The notes: generated from the letters alone by a model not told the origin. DNA of 64,000 nt from Micromussa lordhowensis (GCA_964020085.1 OZ026603.1:24423873-24487872); one strand, 5' to 3'. Positions 10,671-22,932 are shown, counted from the stretch's first letter. Numbers and translations are program-made.

Positions 10671-11500
10671 TCTCTTAAATTTTACTTGTTCAGTTACAGT
10701 TTTTACAGTGGTAATGTTGGGAATCTTTTGAGGTCAAATTACCCTTTGGTTGAGTGTTATTAGATTGATACTGTATTAAAAGTAGCGAATTTTTTGATCA
10801 GATACCTGCCTGTAGTTTCTTACTCAAGATTTTAAGTGATTAAATCTGTTCAGAATAAATGGCTTAGTTTTAATTCCCTACCGAAAACTTTTATACCCTG
10901 AAGTTCATTATCTTGGTTGATTTTGCACGCTAGTAATTCTGCGGCCAAGATAGATAGACATGGAGACAAAGGGCAACCTTGTCTCACACCTCTTGACAAG
11001 CGAAAATAGTTTGTGCAGAAACCATTGTTTAGAACTGCATTCTCTGTGTTGACAAAATATGGAAGTCTAGCGTTGAATGCTTTCTCCAAAATTAAATAGC
11101 GCAATGGTTCTTTCTATGAAATCAAATTCAATTGTATCGAAAGCCTTTCAAAAATCAAGCTGTAAAAGTATACCAGGAATGTTGCAAAGCTTTGTTTGTT
11201 CAAGAATGTCATTAATCAGTCTAATGTTTTGTTCAATGTATCTACCTTTTATGAAACCTGTTTGGTCAGGATTGATTATAAGAGCTAAGACTTTTTCCAG
11301 TCTCTTGGTTATAGCTTTTGACGCAATTTTATAGTCTACGTTTAAAAACGTTATCGGGCGCCAATTAGCAAGTGTGGAGAGGTCGGAGTCTTCTTTGGGT
11401 ATAATTGTAATTACGCCTCTCCTTTGTGAGGGTGCCATTTCACCCGCTCTGTACGAAGCGTTGAAACTATCAACGAGATCCTGACCTAATAAATCAAAAA

Positions 11501-11700
11501 NNNNNNNNNNNNNNNNNNNNNNNNNNNNNNNNNNNNNNNNNNNNNNNNNNNNNNNNNNNNNNNNNNNNNNNNNNNNNNNNNNNNNNNNNNNNNNNNNNNN
11601 NNNNNNNNNNNNNNNNNNNNNNNNNNNNNNNNNNNNNNNNNNNNNNNNNNNNNNNNNNNNNNNNNNNNNNNNNNNNNNNNNNNNNNNNNNNNNNNNNNNN
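11501..11700. other. Assembly gap of exactly 200 N
   Basis: The run is exactly 200 N, a usual placeholder length. It lies in the reverse transcriptase of the minus-strand LINE. The codons on either side match neighbouring residues of the homologous plus-strand copy (near 15610-15660), so the true missing length looks like only 0-3 bases. Confidence 0.95.
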
Positions 11701-11896
11701 AGCAGTTGTAAAATTCCCAAGTAAATCCATCGTCGCCTGGTGATTTACCTCTAATAAATGTGGATAAAATATCTTTACACTCCTTGAGAGTGATTTCCCC
11801 TTCTAACTCGCTACTCAACGAATCTTCAAGTCTAGGTAGTTCTAAATTCTCGATGAAACTTGTAAATGGCGCATTTTCAACGCTAGTGATAGAAGT

Positions 11897-13385
11897 ATAA
11901 TAATAATAATAAAGTACTTATATAGCGCTATTTACATAAGAATGATCAGTAGCGCTTTACAATAGTTCACTTAAAAGAACCTCATTAATTTATACAAAGG
12001 TACATTAAAACCAATTGAATAAGAATTAATCAATGAAATAAATAAATAAATGTACAAATAAATAAAAAACGGTTCTAGCCAGCCCGAAAAAGATGGGTCT
12101 TAAGTTTCTGTTTAAAACTACATAATGATTGAATATCACGCAACTCAGCTGGTAAACTATTCCACAGACATGGCGCAGCAGCATAAAAAGACCTGGCACC
12201 AATCGTAGAAAGCATTTTCTCCTTAGGCGGTTCTAGTAAAAGACTTCTATTTGATCTTAGATCATAAAAGGACTTAAGCTTAACAGTAACTAAATCACTA
12301 ATATATGGTGGTGCAAGACCGTGAATAGCCTTAAAAACTAAGAGCAATATCTTAAAATGAATACGAGCGCGAACTGGCAGCCAGTGAAGATCTTGAAATG
12401 CTTGTGTAACATGACAATATTTGCTAATATTCATAGCGAGTCTCGCTGCTGCATTCTGAACACGTTGTAATTTGACAATCTGTGACTTGGGCAAACCATG
12501 CAGAAGGCTGTTGCAAAAGTCCAAGCGACTAGTTACAAATGCATGAATGAGTGCCAATAAAGAATCAGGGCATAGGTACTTTCTAATGCACCTAATATTA
12601 TGTAAATGATAAAAAGCTGAATTACAAAGCTTAGTAACATGTGTAGACATACTCAAATGACTATCAAACCACACGCCCAGATTTCTTACACACAAACTTG
12701 GATCAATGACATATTCACCAACAGTAATACTGCACGCAGTATTAATCTTAGCTAGTTGCTGTCTAGATCCTATTAATAAAAATTCTGTTTTATCATCATT
12801 AATCATCAATTTATCTGTTACCATCCAATTTCTTGACTCATCAACGCATTTATTCATAGCGTTGACAGCATCATTCTGACAAGTGGTGTCATCGGGTTTA
12901 AAACTAAGGTAAAGTTGTGTGTCATCAGCGAAACAATGCATGGTTGGAAGATGTTTTTCAACAATTTTAAAGAGGTTCGATGCATAAATAACGAATAACA
13001 AGGGTCCCAAACATGAACCCTGCGGAACACCACATTCAAGATCAAATTGGCGTGACATTGTTCCCTGAACAGCAATGCGTTGACTTCTTCCATTTAGGTA
13101 AGATTTGAACCAATCGAGAGCTTTTCCTCGAATACCGACATTTGTATGTAATCGTTTCAGTAGTACTTCATAATTAACAGTATCAAAGGCTGCACTTAAA
13201 TCAAGTAGAACTAGTAGTGTAACCCGTTGTGAATTCATTGCCAGTAGAATGTCATTCATAACCCTAACAAGAGCTGTTTCTGTGCTATGGCGCGGCCTGA
13301 AGGCAGATTGAAACATAGGATAGACACCGTTTGCTATCATGTGGTCATGGACTTGATTAAAGACTGCTCTTTCAGTAAGTTTCGA
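11897..13385 (-). mobile_element. 5'-truncated CR1/L2-type LINE inserted in the L1-Tx1 copy
   Basis: The element runs from the 5' truncation near 13385 to a 3' end near 11897. On the minus strand its 3' region contains TTGTAAAGCGCTACTGATC and ATAGCGCTATATAAGTAC and ends in a short (ATT) repeat, the tail type of CR1/L2 LINEs. It splits the L1-Tx1 reading between residues upstream of 13385 and downstream of 11897. The boundaries are good to about 10 bases; I did not find a clear target-site duplication. The coding part is listed separately. Confidence 0.8.
12075..13340 (-). CDS. Reverse transcriptase region of CR1/L2-type LINE
   Basis: An uninterrupted frame of 421 codons covers the RT fingers, palm and thumb. 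Motifs seen: FRPRHSTETALVRVMNDIL near residue 14, LLDLSAAFDTV near 45 (first catalytic Asp), GVPQGSCLGPLLFVIYASNL near 105, and FADDTQLYLSF near 137 (catalytic DD). The C-terminal part with WLPVRARIHFKILLLVFK and LCLWNSLPAELRDI-like wording is typical of CR1/L2 ORF2 ends. The endonuclease is lost by 5' truncation, so the copy cannot be autonomous, but the open frame suggests a fairly recent insertion. Confidence 0.9.
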   Translation of the reverse strand: MIANGVYPMFQSAFRPRHSTETALVRVMNDILLAMNSQRVTLLVLLDLSAAFDTVNYEVLLKRLHTNVGIRGKALDWFKSYLNGRSQRIAVQGTMSRQFDLECGVPQGSCLGPLLFVIYASNLFKIVEKHLPTMHCFADDTQLYLSFKPDDTTCQNDAVNAMNKCVDESRNWMVTDKLMINDDKTEFLLIGSRQQLAKINTACSITVGEYVIDPSLCVRNLGVWFDSHLSMSTHVTKLCNSAFYHLHNIRCIRKYLCPDSLLALIHAFVTSRLDFCNSLLHGLPKSQIVKLQRVQNAAARLAMNISKYCHVTQAFQDLHWLPVRARIHFKILLLVFKAIHGLAPPYISDLVTVKLKSFYDLRSNRSLLLEPPKEKMLSTIGARSFYAAAPCLWNSLPAELRDIQSLCSFKQKLKTHLFRAG

Positions 13386-14171
13386 GTATAGAGTTCTTTA
13401 TAAAATATTTCAATTCCTCTACTATTTCTTCTTCTTTGACTTACCCTCCGGATGCTTCAACTCAATTATTGTTTGTGATTGCAATTTCGTTTCTCTAGGT
13501 TGAAGAAATATTTGTTGGGTTTTCACCCTACTCAATCCATCTTGTTTTAGAACGAACAATTGAGCCCTTTCCCCTGTTTTCGTAGATAAGGCAAAGTTCC
13601 TGTTTCAACTGGCTGTGTTCAGCTTCTAAGTAGTTTGTCCGAGGGCTGTCAACAACGTTAGCACTGGAAATGACTTGGTCTAGATCGCTCAGTCTCTTTT
13701 GAAGATCACTCTCTTTTCTACGAATATTTTTTGCTTTATTTTTTGCATAAGGGATTGTAAGACTTCTCAACTCCATTTTAATTAATTCCCATTTAAGCCT
13801 TTTATCTTCTTGTCCAGAATATTTTTCACTAATGGAAGAATAATTTTCTCTTATTATAAAGTTACATAACCATCGTCATCCAAGAGAGAGTTGTTAAATT
13901 TCCATAATCCTGGGCCTCTTTCGTTGTTTGAGCTATTTAATTTGCGTTTTACTGCCTTTTGGGCTGGGGCGTTAGAAACCACAGTCTCTATCTGTTCGAC
14001 CCAACAAATTTGATGCTGCGGTATTAGAACAAAGTTTAAGCGCTTTTGATTTGTTGGTGTATCTTTTATGTTTTGGATATTTCTCTCTGTAAACATCTAC
14101 TAAGTCAAATTCCCTCATCATGGTCATCAACAGGTCCCTAGAGACGGTGGGTTTCCATGGGTTCCCGCCCT

Positions 14172-17100
14172 TTTTGTCATGTTCGTGGAATCAGAGATCA
14201 AATCAAGAGGAGGAGTATATTCTTATACCTTAAAAATCAGAAAGCAAACATCTATTTTTTTACAAAAAACATATTCAGAACGAGCCGATGCAAAAAATTT
14301 GGACAAATGAATGGGGTGGCGAGCTATTTTTCTCACGTGGCACCACGCATAGTAAAGGTGTGTGTATTTTAACTAATCCCTTCGCACAACCAAAAATTGA
14401 TTATTATTATTATGCCAATGACTCAGGTAGAATAGTGCTTATTACAATCACTCTTAATGGACAAAACACATCACTGTGCAATATTTATGCACCCAATGAT
14501 CAGGTTAATCAACTTCAATTTATGCAAGAACTTAACAATTGCATAATCGATAAATCAGAGCTCACCTCGTGAATTGTCCGGGGAGACTGGAACTGTACTT
14601 TATCAAAAAAGATAAGATCGGAGGTGCACCGTGGAAACCGTCTAGTTACCGTAATCTAATTCTGATTACGATGGAAATGTTTGACTTAGTGGATATTCAA
14701 AGAATGCGCCATCCAAAGTTACGTAAATTCACATACGAATCAAAATCTCTCAAAGTAAAATCTAGAATTGACTTTTTCTTAATTGCCAAAAATCTTTGGG
14801 GATGTAAAAAATTCGGAAATTTACCATGCAATCGCACCTGACCATAATGCAGTTTACATTTCGATATCTTGGCCCAACAAACCTCCTCGGGGACCACGAC
14901 TCTGGAAATTTAACAACACTCTATTGAAGGATATGCAATATGTGAGTACGGTTCAGGATACATACGCTCATGTGTGCAGTTATTATAGCCAATATGACAG
15001 ATAAGAGGCTCTTTTGGGAGGTTAATTATGAAAATGGAAATCAGAGCAGCGACTATTGCCTTTTCCAAAAGTAAAGCAAAATGTATCAGCAGTCGAGAAC
15101 AGGAATTAAGACGCAGGACAGACCAACTTGATGCTATTATCTGCGACAATTTTTCTTTTTCTTCCCCTTACATCGATGGAGTACTACGGGAGTATGACGA
15201 ACTGAAAACGGAACTTAAATCAATTTACGAAGAAAAAGGAAAACAAGCAATGTTTAGAGCAAAATGCCGCTGGATAGAAAAAGGTGAACGCCCAACAAAG
15301 TATTTTTTTAATCTTAAAAAAATAATTTCAACAAAAAAACTATCAGTGAGCTTCGTTTACAAGACGATTCTATTACGCGCAATGAGACGGTTATTCTAGA
15401 GCAAATTGAAAATTATTATAGTAGCTTATACACCTCGAACTTGGCCTTCTCTGAAACTTCGTATGACACATTTACTGACAATGTTGAATCTCTTAAACTA
15501 TCAGGGGACGTGAAGGAAACCTTGGAGGGTCCACTTACGTACGATGAATGCAAAAAGATACTAGAAACCTTTCAGAATGTTAAAGCACCGGGGGAAGACG
15601 GATTTACCGTCGAATTTTATACCTACTTTTTTGCGGAACTTTTAGGAAACGATTTAATAGCAAGTTTTAATGAAGCGCACGAGAAAGGTGAACTCTCCAT
15701 TTCACAACGAAGGGGATTGATTACCTTAATACCGAAAGAAGATGGGTCACTTCTAGATCTTTCAAACAGGAGACCAATTACACTGCTAAATGTGGATCTT
15801 AAAATAGCATCGAAAGCAATAGCTAAGCGCATTGAACCGACACTACCAAACCTGATCCACTCTGACCAAACTGGTTTTTTAAAGGGGAGATACATGGGAG
15901 AAAATATCCGACTTATAAGTGACATAATGGATTATACGAGTTTACAAAACCTGCCTGGCATTCTAACGTCACTAGACTTCCGTAAAGCTTTTGATTCGAT
16001 TTAATGGCCCTTTATAATGAAGACGCTAGACCATCTTAATTTTAGTAGAGGCATCAAGCGTTGGGTTAGCATATTCTACACCAACATAGAAAGTGCGGTT
16101 CAGAACAATGGTTTTATAACCAGTTGGTTTAAACCGTCAAAAGGAGTTCGACAAGGTTCCCCCCTCTCCCCTTATCTGTTTATCTTTTCTGCGGAAGTAC
16201 TCTCAAATAAGATACGTCAGGAGTCTAATGTTAGAGGCATCAAAGTCTTCGGTAAGGAAATGAAGCTGTCCCAATTTGCTGATGATACGACTCTATTCAA
16301 TGCGACATAGAATCTTTAGAAAGGGCCTTGAAAATTGTTGAGGATTTCGGAAGAATTGCTGGTTTGTCCCTGAATGTGAAAAAAACGAGGGCGCTTTGGT
16401 TGGGGAAATGGATAAAAAATAGAAATAAACCTCTGGATCTAAAATGGTTCCACAGCCTTGTTAAGACATTGGGGATATATTTTTCGTATAATATTAAGGA
16501 GAGTAACAAGCTCAACTTCGACAAAAAGATCCAAAAGTTACAAACTAAGCTGGACATGTGGAGTTCACGGGATCTGACAATATTTGGAAGAGCCATGTTA
16601 ATTAAAACCTTGGGTATATCGCAACTTATCTACTCGGCCTCTAATCTGGATGCTCCCAAAGGAAGTGTGAAAATTGTAAGAACAAAATCTATTAAGTTCC
16701 TCTGGAAAAACAAAAAGGATAAAATAAAAATACCAGGCCTTTACCAAGATTTAGACAACGGTGGAATACGCGTGATCGATTTTGATATTATGTTAAAAGC
16801 CCTAAAACTCGCCTGGATCCCGAGACTGTTTAGGACGTCAGACAATAGTAATTGGTGTATCATTCCAAAACATTATTTCAAAGGAATGGGAGGGTTAAAC
16901 TTTCTCCTAAGGTGCAACTAGGACACGAATTACTTTAACGACCTCCCGCTCTTCTATAAGAAGACACTAGAGTTCCTCAACGAATTAAAAACTCTATACT
17001 CGTACGATCAAAAACAGTTAATATTGTTTAATAACAAAGATATATTGGTGGACGGGAAACCCATCTTCCTTAGTGAATGGTTTAGAAAGGGTATGCTATC

Positions 17101-18142
17101 GATTAATGAGCTATTAAATGAAACTGGCAATGTTTTAACATCCCAGGAATTCCGTGATAAATATTCCTGTGAATCCAATTTTTTATCAAGTTGTTAGTGC
17201 TATTCCGAAACGCTTATGGTTTCTAGCTAAATGCTCCGACACCATCAATAGATCATTCTTTACTCAAAATGATAATATCTTTTCTCTCAACGAATCGACA
17301 CAAATTAATCTGTGCAAGGCTAAGTCAAAGGACTTCTATAATTTGTTTAACGTCAAGATTCACACCGACCTAAACGCTGGAGCGAAAAACTCTCTTTAAA
17401 TAAAGAGGTGTGGACTAGGATCTTTAAATCACTAAAAAATATCTGTAAAGAAACTAAACTAAAGGAGTTTCAATTTAAATTAATCCATAGAACGATAGTA
17501 ACTAAGAAAGAATTATTCAGATTTGGTATAAAAACGGACGATGAATGTTTATACTGCGACTAGATAAAGATTCAGTTGAGCACTCTTTTATCGAATGTGC
17601 GTTTACCAAATTGTTTACCCAAAATGTTTTGGACTGGTACGTTTAACCAAGTTAATGAGTGCCAAATTTCTCCTACTACAGAAGAGATCTTGTTCGGCAT
17701 CACTGTAAGCTCCCTAGACACAACAACAATTCCGAAATTCAATTACATCGCTCTTATTTTATATGCGCCATTATATTTATCATCAAGCAAGTTAAATAGC
17801 AATTCAGGATTTTATCAGTAAGCCACTCATTAGGTATGACCTTGAAAATTTTTCTTTAATCGGATGATTAATTGAGAAGTACTCCTCCCTCCTCAAAGTC
17901 AATATATAGTGTAAGTAATTGTAAGTAACTGTATGTTTAGCAAGTAACGTTTAATTTAAGTACTGTATTGTTAGTAGTGTAAGTAGCTCGTATTGTAAGT
18001 AATTGAGTAATTGTATTTTCTATATAAGTAACCGGTATTGTAAGTAAAGTAAGAATGGTTATGTAAGTAAAGTAGCGTAATTACACCTGCATTGTAAACA
18101 CTGTTTGTAGAGAATTGTGCTTTGTAAATTAAAAAAAAAAAA
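14172..18142 (+). pseudogene. Decayed L1-Tx1-type LINE ORF2, plus strand
   Basis: Frame fragments in order give an AP-like endonuclease (14172-14570, RGIRDQIKRRS, then NIYAPNDQVNQL; continuing to SRIDFFLI near 14760 and PDHNAVYI near 14840), the linker (15028-15330), reverse transcriptase (15441-16310, with RRPITLLNVDLKIASKAI, DQTGFLKGRYMGENIRLI, GVRQGSPLSPYLF and the catalytic FADD near 16278), a thumb region (16328-16920) and a C-terminal CxxC-type zinc segment near 17555. Frameshifts and stops separate the pieces. The 3' end has GTAAGTAATT-type repeats (17910-18070) and an A-run at 18129-18142. It begins directly against the 5' end of the minus-strand LINE, so the two are head to head. Confidence 0.88.
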
Positions 18143-18789
18143 ATAGAGGACGTTTTTATTTTCAAGTTTTATGCGTTACGTGAAATTACAATGGCAACAC
18201 GGCAAGGTCCTTGGGTAGGTCAAAAGAGGAGTTATCGCTCAAGATTTTACTATTTGAACAGTTCTTGCACTAGAAGGATTATTACTTTCAATGCGTCGGA
18301 ACTCTAGAGTAATAATTTTTTGTTTCAATAGCAAAACTCAATGACAGATGTTCCGGCCTGTCACCTTACGGCCGCCATGTTGGTGCCCCTCACGGCGTCT
18401 ACATACAAGCTCTATAAATTTGGGTGAAACACTTTTCCCAATAACGCGGGAATGAAAAACTGCATAGATCTAGATCTTGGCAAGGTTGTTTATATATCAA
18501 TCATATATCCGATCTCCGATTCTTGACTTAATCTATTGAATGGTTACGATTTTTATATTTGATTGCGTGACAGTGCAAATCAGCCATAGCTTTCGCAGTT
18601 ATATACCGTTCTGAAGGTGAAACGATTTCCTTATCGAATGATTAATTTCGATAGTTAGTAGCAATTTTTCTCCTTTTTCATAGTTTTTTTTTCATTTCTG
18701 ACGCAAGTACTCAATATCTTTAAAAGCAGAAATGATCTACATCGAAAAGATTTTCGCACGAACGTTTTTCTACATATAGAAGCTTCTAA
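18143..18789. other. Non-coding spacer
   Basis: No gene, RNA or recognisable repeat could be assigned between the LINE tail and the inverted-repeat element. Confidence 0.4.
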
Positions 18790-18829
18790 CATGTAAAACG
18801 GCATATTGTAAAACATGGAGTGGAGTGGA

Positions 18830-19045
18830 TTTGTAAAACATGGAGTGGATTTGTAAAACATGGATTTGTAAAAGGTGGATTTGTAAAACATGGATTTGTA
18901 AAACATGAATTTGTAAAACATGGATTTGTAAAACATGGATTTGTAAAACATGGATTTGTAAAACATGGATTTGTAAAAGGTGGATTTGTAAAAGGTGGAT
19001 TTGTAAAGGGGGATTTGTAAAAGGTGGATTTGTAAAACATGATAA
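18830..19045 (+). repeat. 15-bp minisatellite, left arm
   Basis: About 14 units of TGGATTTGTAAAACA, with variants such as TGGATTTGTAAAAGG. Because the period is a multiple of three, several frames stay open and give FVKHG/FVKGG repeats; these are not genes. Confidence 0.9.
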
Positions 19046-19755
19046 TTTGAAATTAAAGCGCGCGAGGAGAAAAGTACGGATTTTTTCGAAAACCGTGCAG
19101 GGGACAATAAAAGGCAAGAACGTAACAGTATTGAAAGAAAACCGGATGTTATCCTTCAATATAATAACAAGAAGTTGTGCAAGCGACTAAAAAGTTTTGA
19201 TTTCTTTTTTTATCGAAATCAGGACGCACAATAACAGAAGAAACAATAACGTCAAGATCTTCCAAAGATTAAGGTTGAAACTAATTAACTATTTGCTTGA
19301 GATTCGCTTTACAAACTAAACCCAGTTATTAGCTTTGATCGAAATTGACCAATTACGAGACTAGGTGTTTTCCTGGGAGGTCCGCATGAAAAAGAAGCCA
19401 TTTCTGCGCTGGGGAAGCGCTGGGGTGAATGTTTAACCTTTGACCTATAAAATATTGCATAATGTAAATTCTAGCGCGAAAGTTTACACGGCGCGCTCGA
19501 GATCGAGATTGCGGCTTTCAAGCTTCCATCTCTTTCAATTTAAAAATGATTTAAAAATGAAAAAACTTGTGGGCAGGATTTAAGGTTAAATCCGTGGGCC
19601 CCACTTACATTGCACATTTTCTAGCGCAGGATTTTAGTCATATCCTGCACGTCTTTCTTGTGGGTGTTTTGTTGTTCGCACCCTGTAGGAGCATACTTTG
19701 TACTACAAAGATTTAGTATAAAATAAGTTCCATTTCTGTATCTTGTAGTTTAATC

Positions 19756-19783
19756 CTGAAGAAGTCTCACTAGCAGACGAAAC
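19756..19783 (+). ncRNA. Hammerhead-like core motif, copy 1
   Basis: CTGAAGA is followed by a short hairpin (GTCT ... AGAC with a 7-base loop) and then GAAAC. This fits the hammerhead core layout C-U-G-A-N-G-A, stem II, G-A-A-A, apart from one extra A before the stem. Stems I and III were not modelled and activity is not shown. Hammerheads are known in Penelope-like elements, so the sequence may be a remnant of one. Confidence 0.35.
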
Positions 19784-20222
19784 CGGTCGATTAATAAACT
19801 CAGTTGTACAAGATCACTAGTTGTTGCTGCGTGCTGCCCACAAGTTTTTTAATTTTAAATTTTTAAATTGTCATTTTTAAATAATCATTTTTAAAATATT
19901 TTTAAATTGCCATTTTTAAATTGAATTAATAGTAAAAGTAAAGAATGAATTGTTTGGAATGTATGTAAAAGTAAAGAGTAAATTATTTGAAATGAATACC
20001 ATTGATATTGTTTGCTAGAAGGATCTGCAAACAAAATAAAGTTTATTGTTTTATCTTTGTTTAATAATTATTTTTTACAAATCCACCTTTTGGATAACAA
20101 CCGGTTTTCTTTCAATACTGTTACGTTCTTGCCGCTTATTGTCCCCTGTACGGTTTTCGATTTGATCTGCGCGAAAAACAAAAATCCGTACCTTTCTCGT
20201 CGCGCGCTTTAATTTAAAATTA

Positions 20223-20482
20223 TCATGTTTTACAAATCCACCTTTTACAAATCCATGTTTTACAAATCCACCTTTTACAAATCCACCATTTACAAATCCA
20301 TGTTTTACAAATCCCTGTTTTACAAATCCATGTTTTACAAATCCACCTTTTACAAATCCACCTTTTACAAACCATGTTTTACAAATCCACCTTTTACAAA
20401 TCCACCTTTTACAAATCCACCAGTTACAAATCCATGTTTTACAAATCCACTCCATGTTTTACAAATCCACTCCACTCCACTC
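20223..20482 (-). repeat. 15-bp minisatellite, right arm (inverted)
   Basis: About 17 units of TGTTTTACAAATCCA with ACC and ATG variants, the reverse complement of the left-arm array. An isolated unit lies at 20073-20090. Apparent open frames are by-products of the 15-base period. Confidence 0.9.
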
Positions 20483-20515
20483 CACTCCATGTTTTACAAT
20501 ATGCCATGTTTGTAA

Positions 20516-22868
20516 AACATAGCTCATTTCCCGAAAGTGTACGCTTAATACAGGTTTAACCGTACTCGATTGCTGAAAAAGAACATATTGAAAATCACAA
20601 AATTGGTGAACTGTATGAATTTTCGAATTGAATGATCACATTTCTTAGACGATCAACAGACAAGAGAATTGAGGGAATTCGAACGACGCGTTTCGCTATA
20701 TACGGCACACATAAATACGGACATGGCGAAATGAAACACTTTATAAATAGAAAAAAAGATGACACAAGGCTGGGATTTCTGCAGTCACTGATATCGCATT
20801 GGAAAGGGAAGAAACAAGAGAAAAGAAAAAAAGAAGTTATTAATAAAACACGGTGTATTCGTATTTGATCACCCAGCCACTGAACCCCGCTGAACAGGGC
20901 TTAACTCCGTTTAGTGGACTAGACGCGGTGCTGTCCTTGTGGTATAATTAATTACTCTACCGTTTCAACGGTCGATACAGTTTTTTTTATTTCTTAGATG
21001 TCTCAAAAGGTAACAAAGTCACTTATATTGGCTGGGAAAATGAAAAAAAAAAGAATAGGAAAGACAATGAGAATTATTACTTGCTTTGGTGATCGGATAA
21101 GAATCGTTACTTTCTTTTTAATTGTCTCGCACTATTTCTTAACAATGCCAGTGGGCTTTAACTTTAACTTAACCTACGGATTGAAACCTCAATTCAGTAG
21201 CATCAAATTTGCCACTGTTTACGGACGATTCATTTTCCAAGTGGCTCATAACAACCTTGATCTATACTTTGCTACCTTAGCTGGTGGTTTCTCCCTCAGC
21301 TTTTGTTGGGGCTAATACTATGGTATGTTTGTAATTTAAGCTATCTTTAGATTGATACCAAAATTGACGGCCAATGTTGAGTTTAATTGACCAGCAAACG
21401 GAGCTCAATCAAAGCAGCATCCACAGGAGTTATGCATGTTCTGTATTTGGGTACGAGAAACAAGATGCACAAAAGAAAATTATTTCACTACTGAAAACGG
21501 ATATATAAATGCCAAACTGCAATGGGTATTAGTATTTCGAGGCTGCGTCTATTACATTTTGTTTGTAGATGGGTGCTTCAATTGAGGCTAATCTGCTCAA
21601 TTTTCACACATGATGAAATATTTGAAATGACATGCTTGATTTTAAAGCATTACAAATCACAATTCAATTAACTGGTTTGGGATAAATTTATATTGAAAAG
21701 TATCAACGTTTATGGGACACTCTGTATGTCATTTATCAAATATAACATCAGCAGAGCACATGTTATGTTGCAATTACAACGATGATATCATGGGTGACAG
21801 GTTAGTTCTTAATTTTGGCGAGAAATTTCAGCGTTAATTTATAATTTCACATGTTAAATTACAAAATTGCCATTATCACGTTTGGGGCGAAAAATAAACC
21901 ATGATTATAAATGTAAATTGCCACCCATGATATTCTGACAAAACGCACGTAAAATTATTTCCTAATTTCACTCGTCACCATTTGATTACCCAAACAAACG
22001 AGTGTGTTGTAATTAGAATATACTTGAAAGACTCACGGAGCATTGAGCAGTGTTTGAAGATGAGATTACTGTCGTAGACGACAACAGTTGGAGACAGAAA
22101 ATAAGTCTTTGATTACAGAATATCAGAGATGTTTATACACAATGATTTGGCCCTGTAAACAAAATAAATGATTGGTTCTCAATTCAGTGTTTGCCAATAT
22201 TTTCTAAACAGCTAAGCAAGCTATCTTTGACCTTACTAATGAACGACGAAAAAAGCTTAAGAGGTAAATTCGACGGAAGAAATATGAAGCTTCTTTAATT
22301 TTATAACAAAAGAAGACCAAAGTTTTGTTTATCGTAAATAGTAAAACCTTCCAAACGACTCATATTGACAGAAGCAACTTTGTAGGTGGTGTTCGTGCAT
22401 ACGATTTTGTAAGTTTAATTCCTTTGTCGCTTCAGCTGTAGTAGCAATTAACGGCAAATTTAAAAATCTAGTTCGGCATTTTTAAATTTCGTCGACTGGG
22501 CCGTTGGATTTCGCGGTTTTGTGAAAATTAATTTGCAGGTATCCAAAATTATTGTTATCTTAATCATTGTGATCAGGTTGCTCTTGAGAATAACTAGCTA
22601 GTAATCTTTTTACTTTTTTACTTTTCTTCCAAATGCGAACGTGACGTACGGACACTTGTAAGGTGTTGAAATATTTCAGATTATTATCATATGTAACTTC
22701 TTTCGTTTAAACACCTGTTCTTTGAAAATTAGATTCTTCTTTTTCCACTGATTTCAATCGTAGACAACGAGTGCATAACACGCGCATTAAATTCTACCTC
22801 TGGCAAGTTCATTTCGTTGATACCGTAGGTAATTCTGATTTGTGAATTCTCAACAAATCACCGAAGAG
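20516..22868. other. Non-coding stretch upstream of the mosaic-protein gene
   Basis: I see no supported gene. The region probably includes the promoter and perhaps a 5' untranslated exon of the gene starting at 22869. Short open frames at 20632-20868 and 20998-21315 have composition close to random AT-rich sequence and no domain. Confidence 0.4.
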
Positions 22869-22932
22869 ATGAACCATTTACCTTTATTCTCTTTGCTTGT
22901 CGTCACGCTTACTGGACAGTTCCGCGTAATCG
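22869..22932 (+). CDS. Exon 1: start codon and signal peptide
   Basis: ATG at 22869 opens a short frame, [20 protein letters not shown], with a hydrophobic core typical of a signal peptide, followed by a strong donor G|GTAAGT. It ends in phase 1 and joins exon 2 to give Asp-Cys-Thr at the start of the discoidin domain. This choice of start is supported by the hydrophobic segment and by the frame fit. Confidence 0.75.

Larger units (their letters stand above)
10850..14171 (-). pseudogene. Decayed L1-Tx1-type LINE ORF2, interrupted and truncated
   Basis: Minus-strand fragments give, in order, an endonuclease C-terminal part (14171-13860, with GGNPWKPTVSRDL and DLVDVYREKYPKHKRY), the linker (13776-13528, NIRRKESDLQKRLSDLD), and the reverse transcriptase (11880-10850, with RPITFLNVDYKIASKAI, DQTGFIKGRYIEQNIRLI and GVRQGCPLSP). 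These RT blocks are those of the L1/Tx1 group. The copy lacks its 5' end, stops after GIKVFG at the 3' end, and has frameshifts near 11148 and 11100. A second LINE is inserted at about 11897-13385, and a 200-N gap falls at 11501-11700. It is dead. Confidence 0.85.
18790..20515. mobile_element. Inverted-repeat element carrying inverted 15-bp minisatellites
   Basis: The outer ends match in inverted orientation (GCATATTGTAAAACATGGAG at left, CTCCATGTTTTACAATATGC at right). Next come 15-bp minisatellites, opposite in orientation in the two arms, and inside them a unique arm segment (19040-19160 with 20100-20225, for example AACGTAACAGTATTGAAAG against CTTTCAATACTGTTACGTT). The total arm length is roughly 370-400 bases. 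The centre (19160-20080) has a smaller inverted pair ACTTGTGGGCAG / CTGCCCACAAGT enclosing the CTGAAGA...GAAAC motif at 19756. No transposase frame is present and no target duplication is clear. Confidence 0.75.

Noticed and set aside
18655..19159. Open frames encoding FVKHG- or FYKSM-type repeats
   Set aside because: A 15-base minisatellite keeps frames open; the mirrored array at 20075-20559 gives the same artefact on the other strand.
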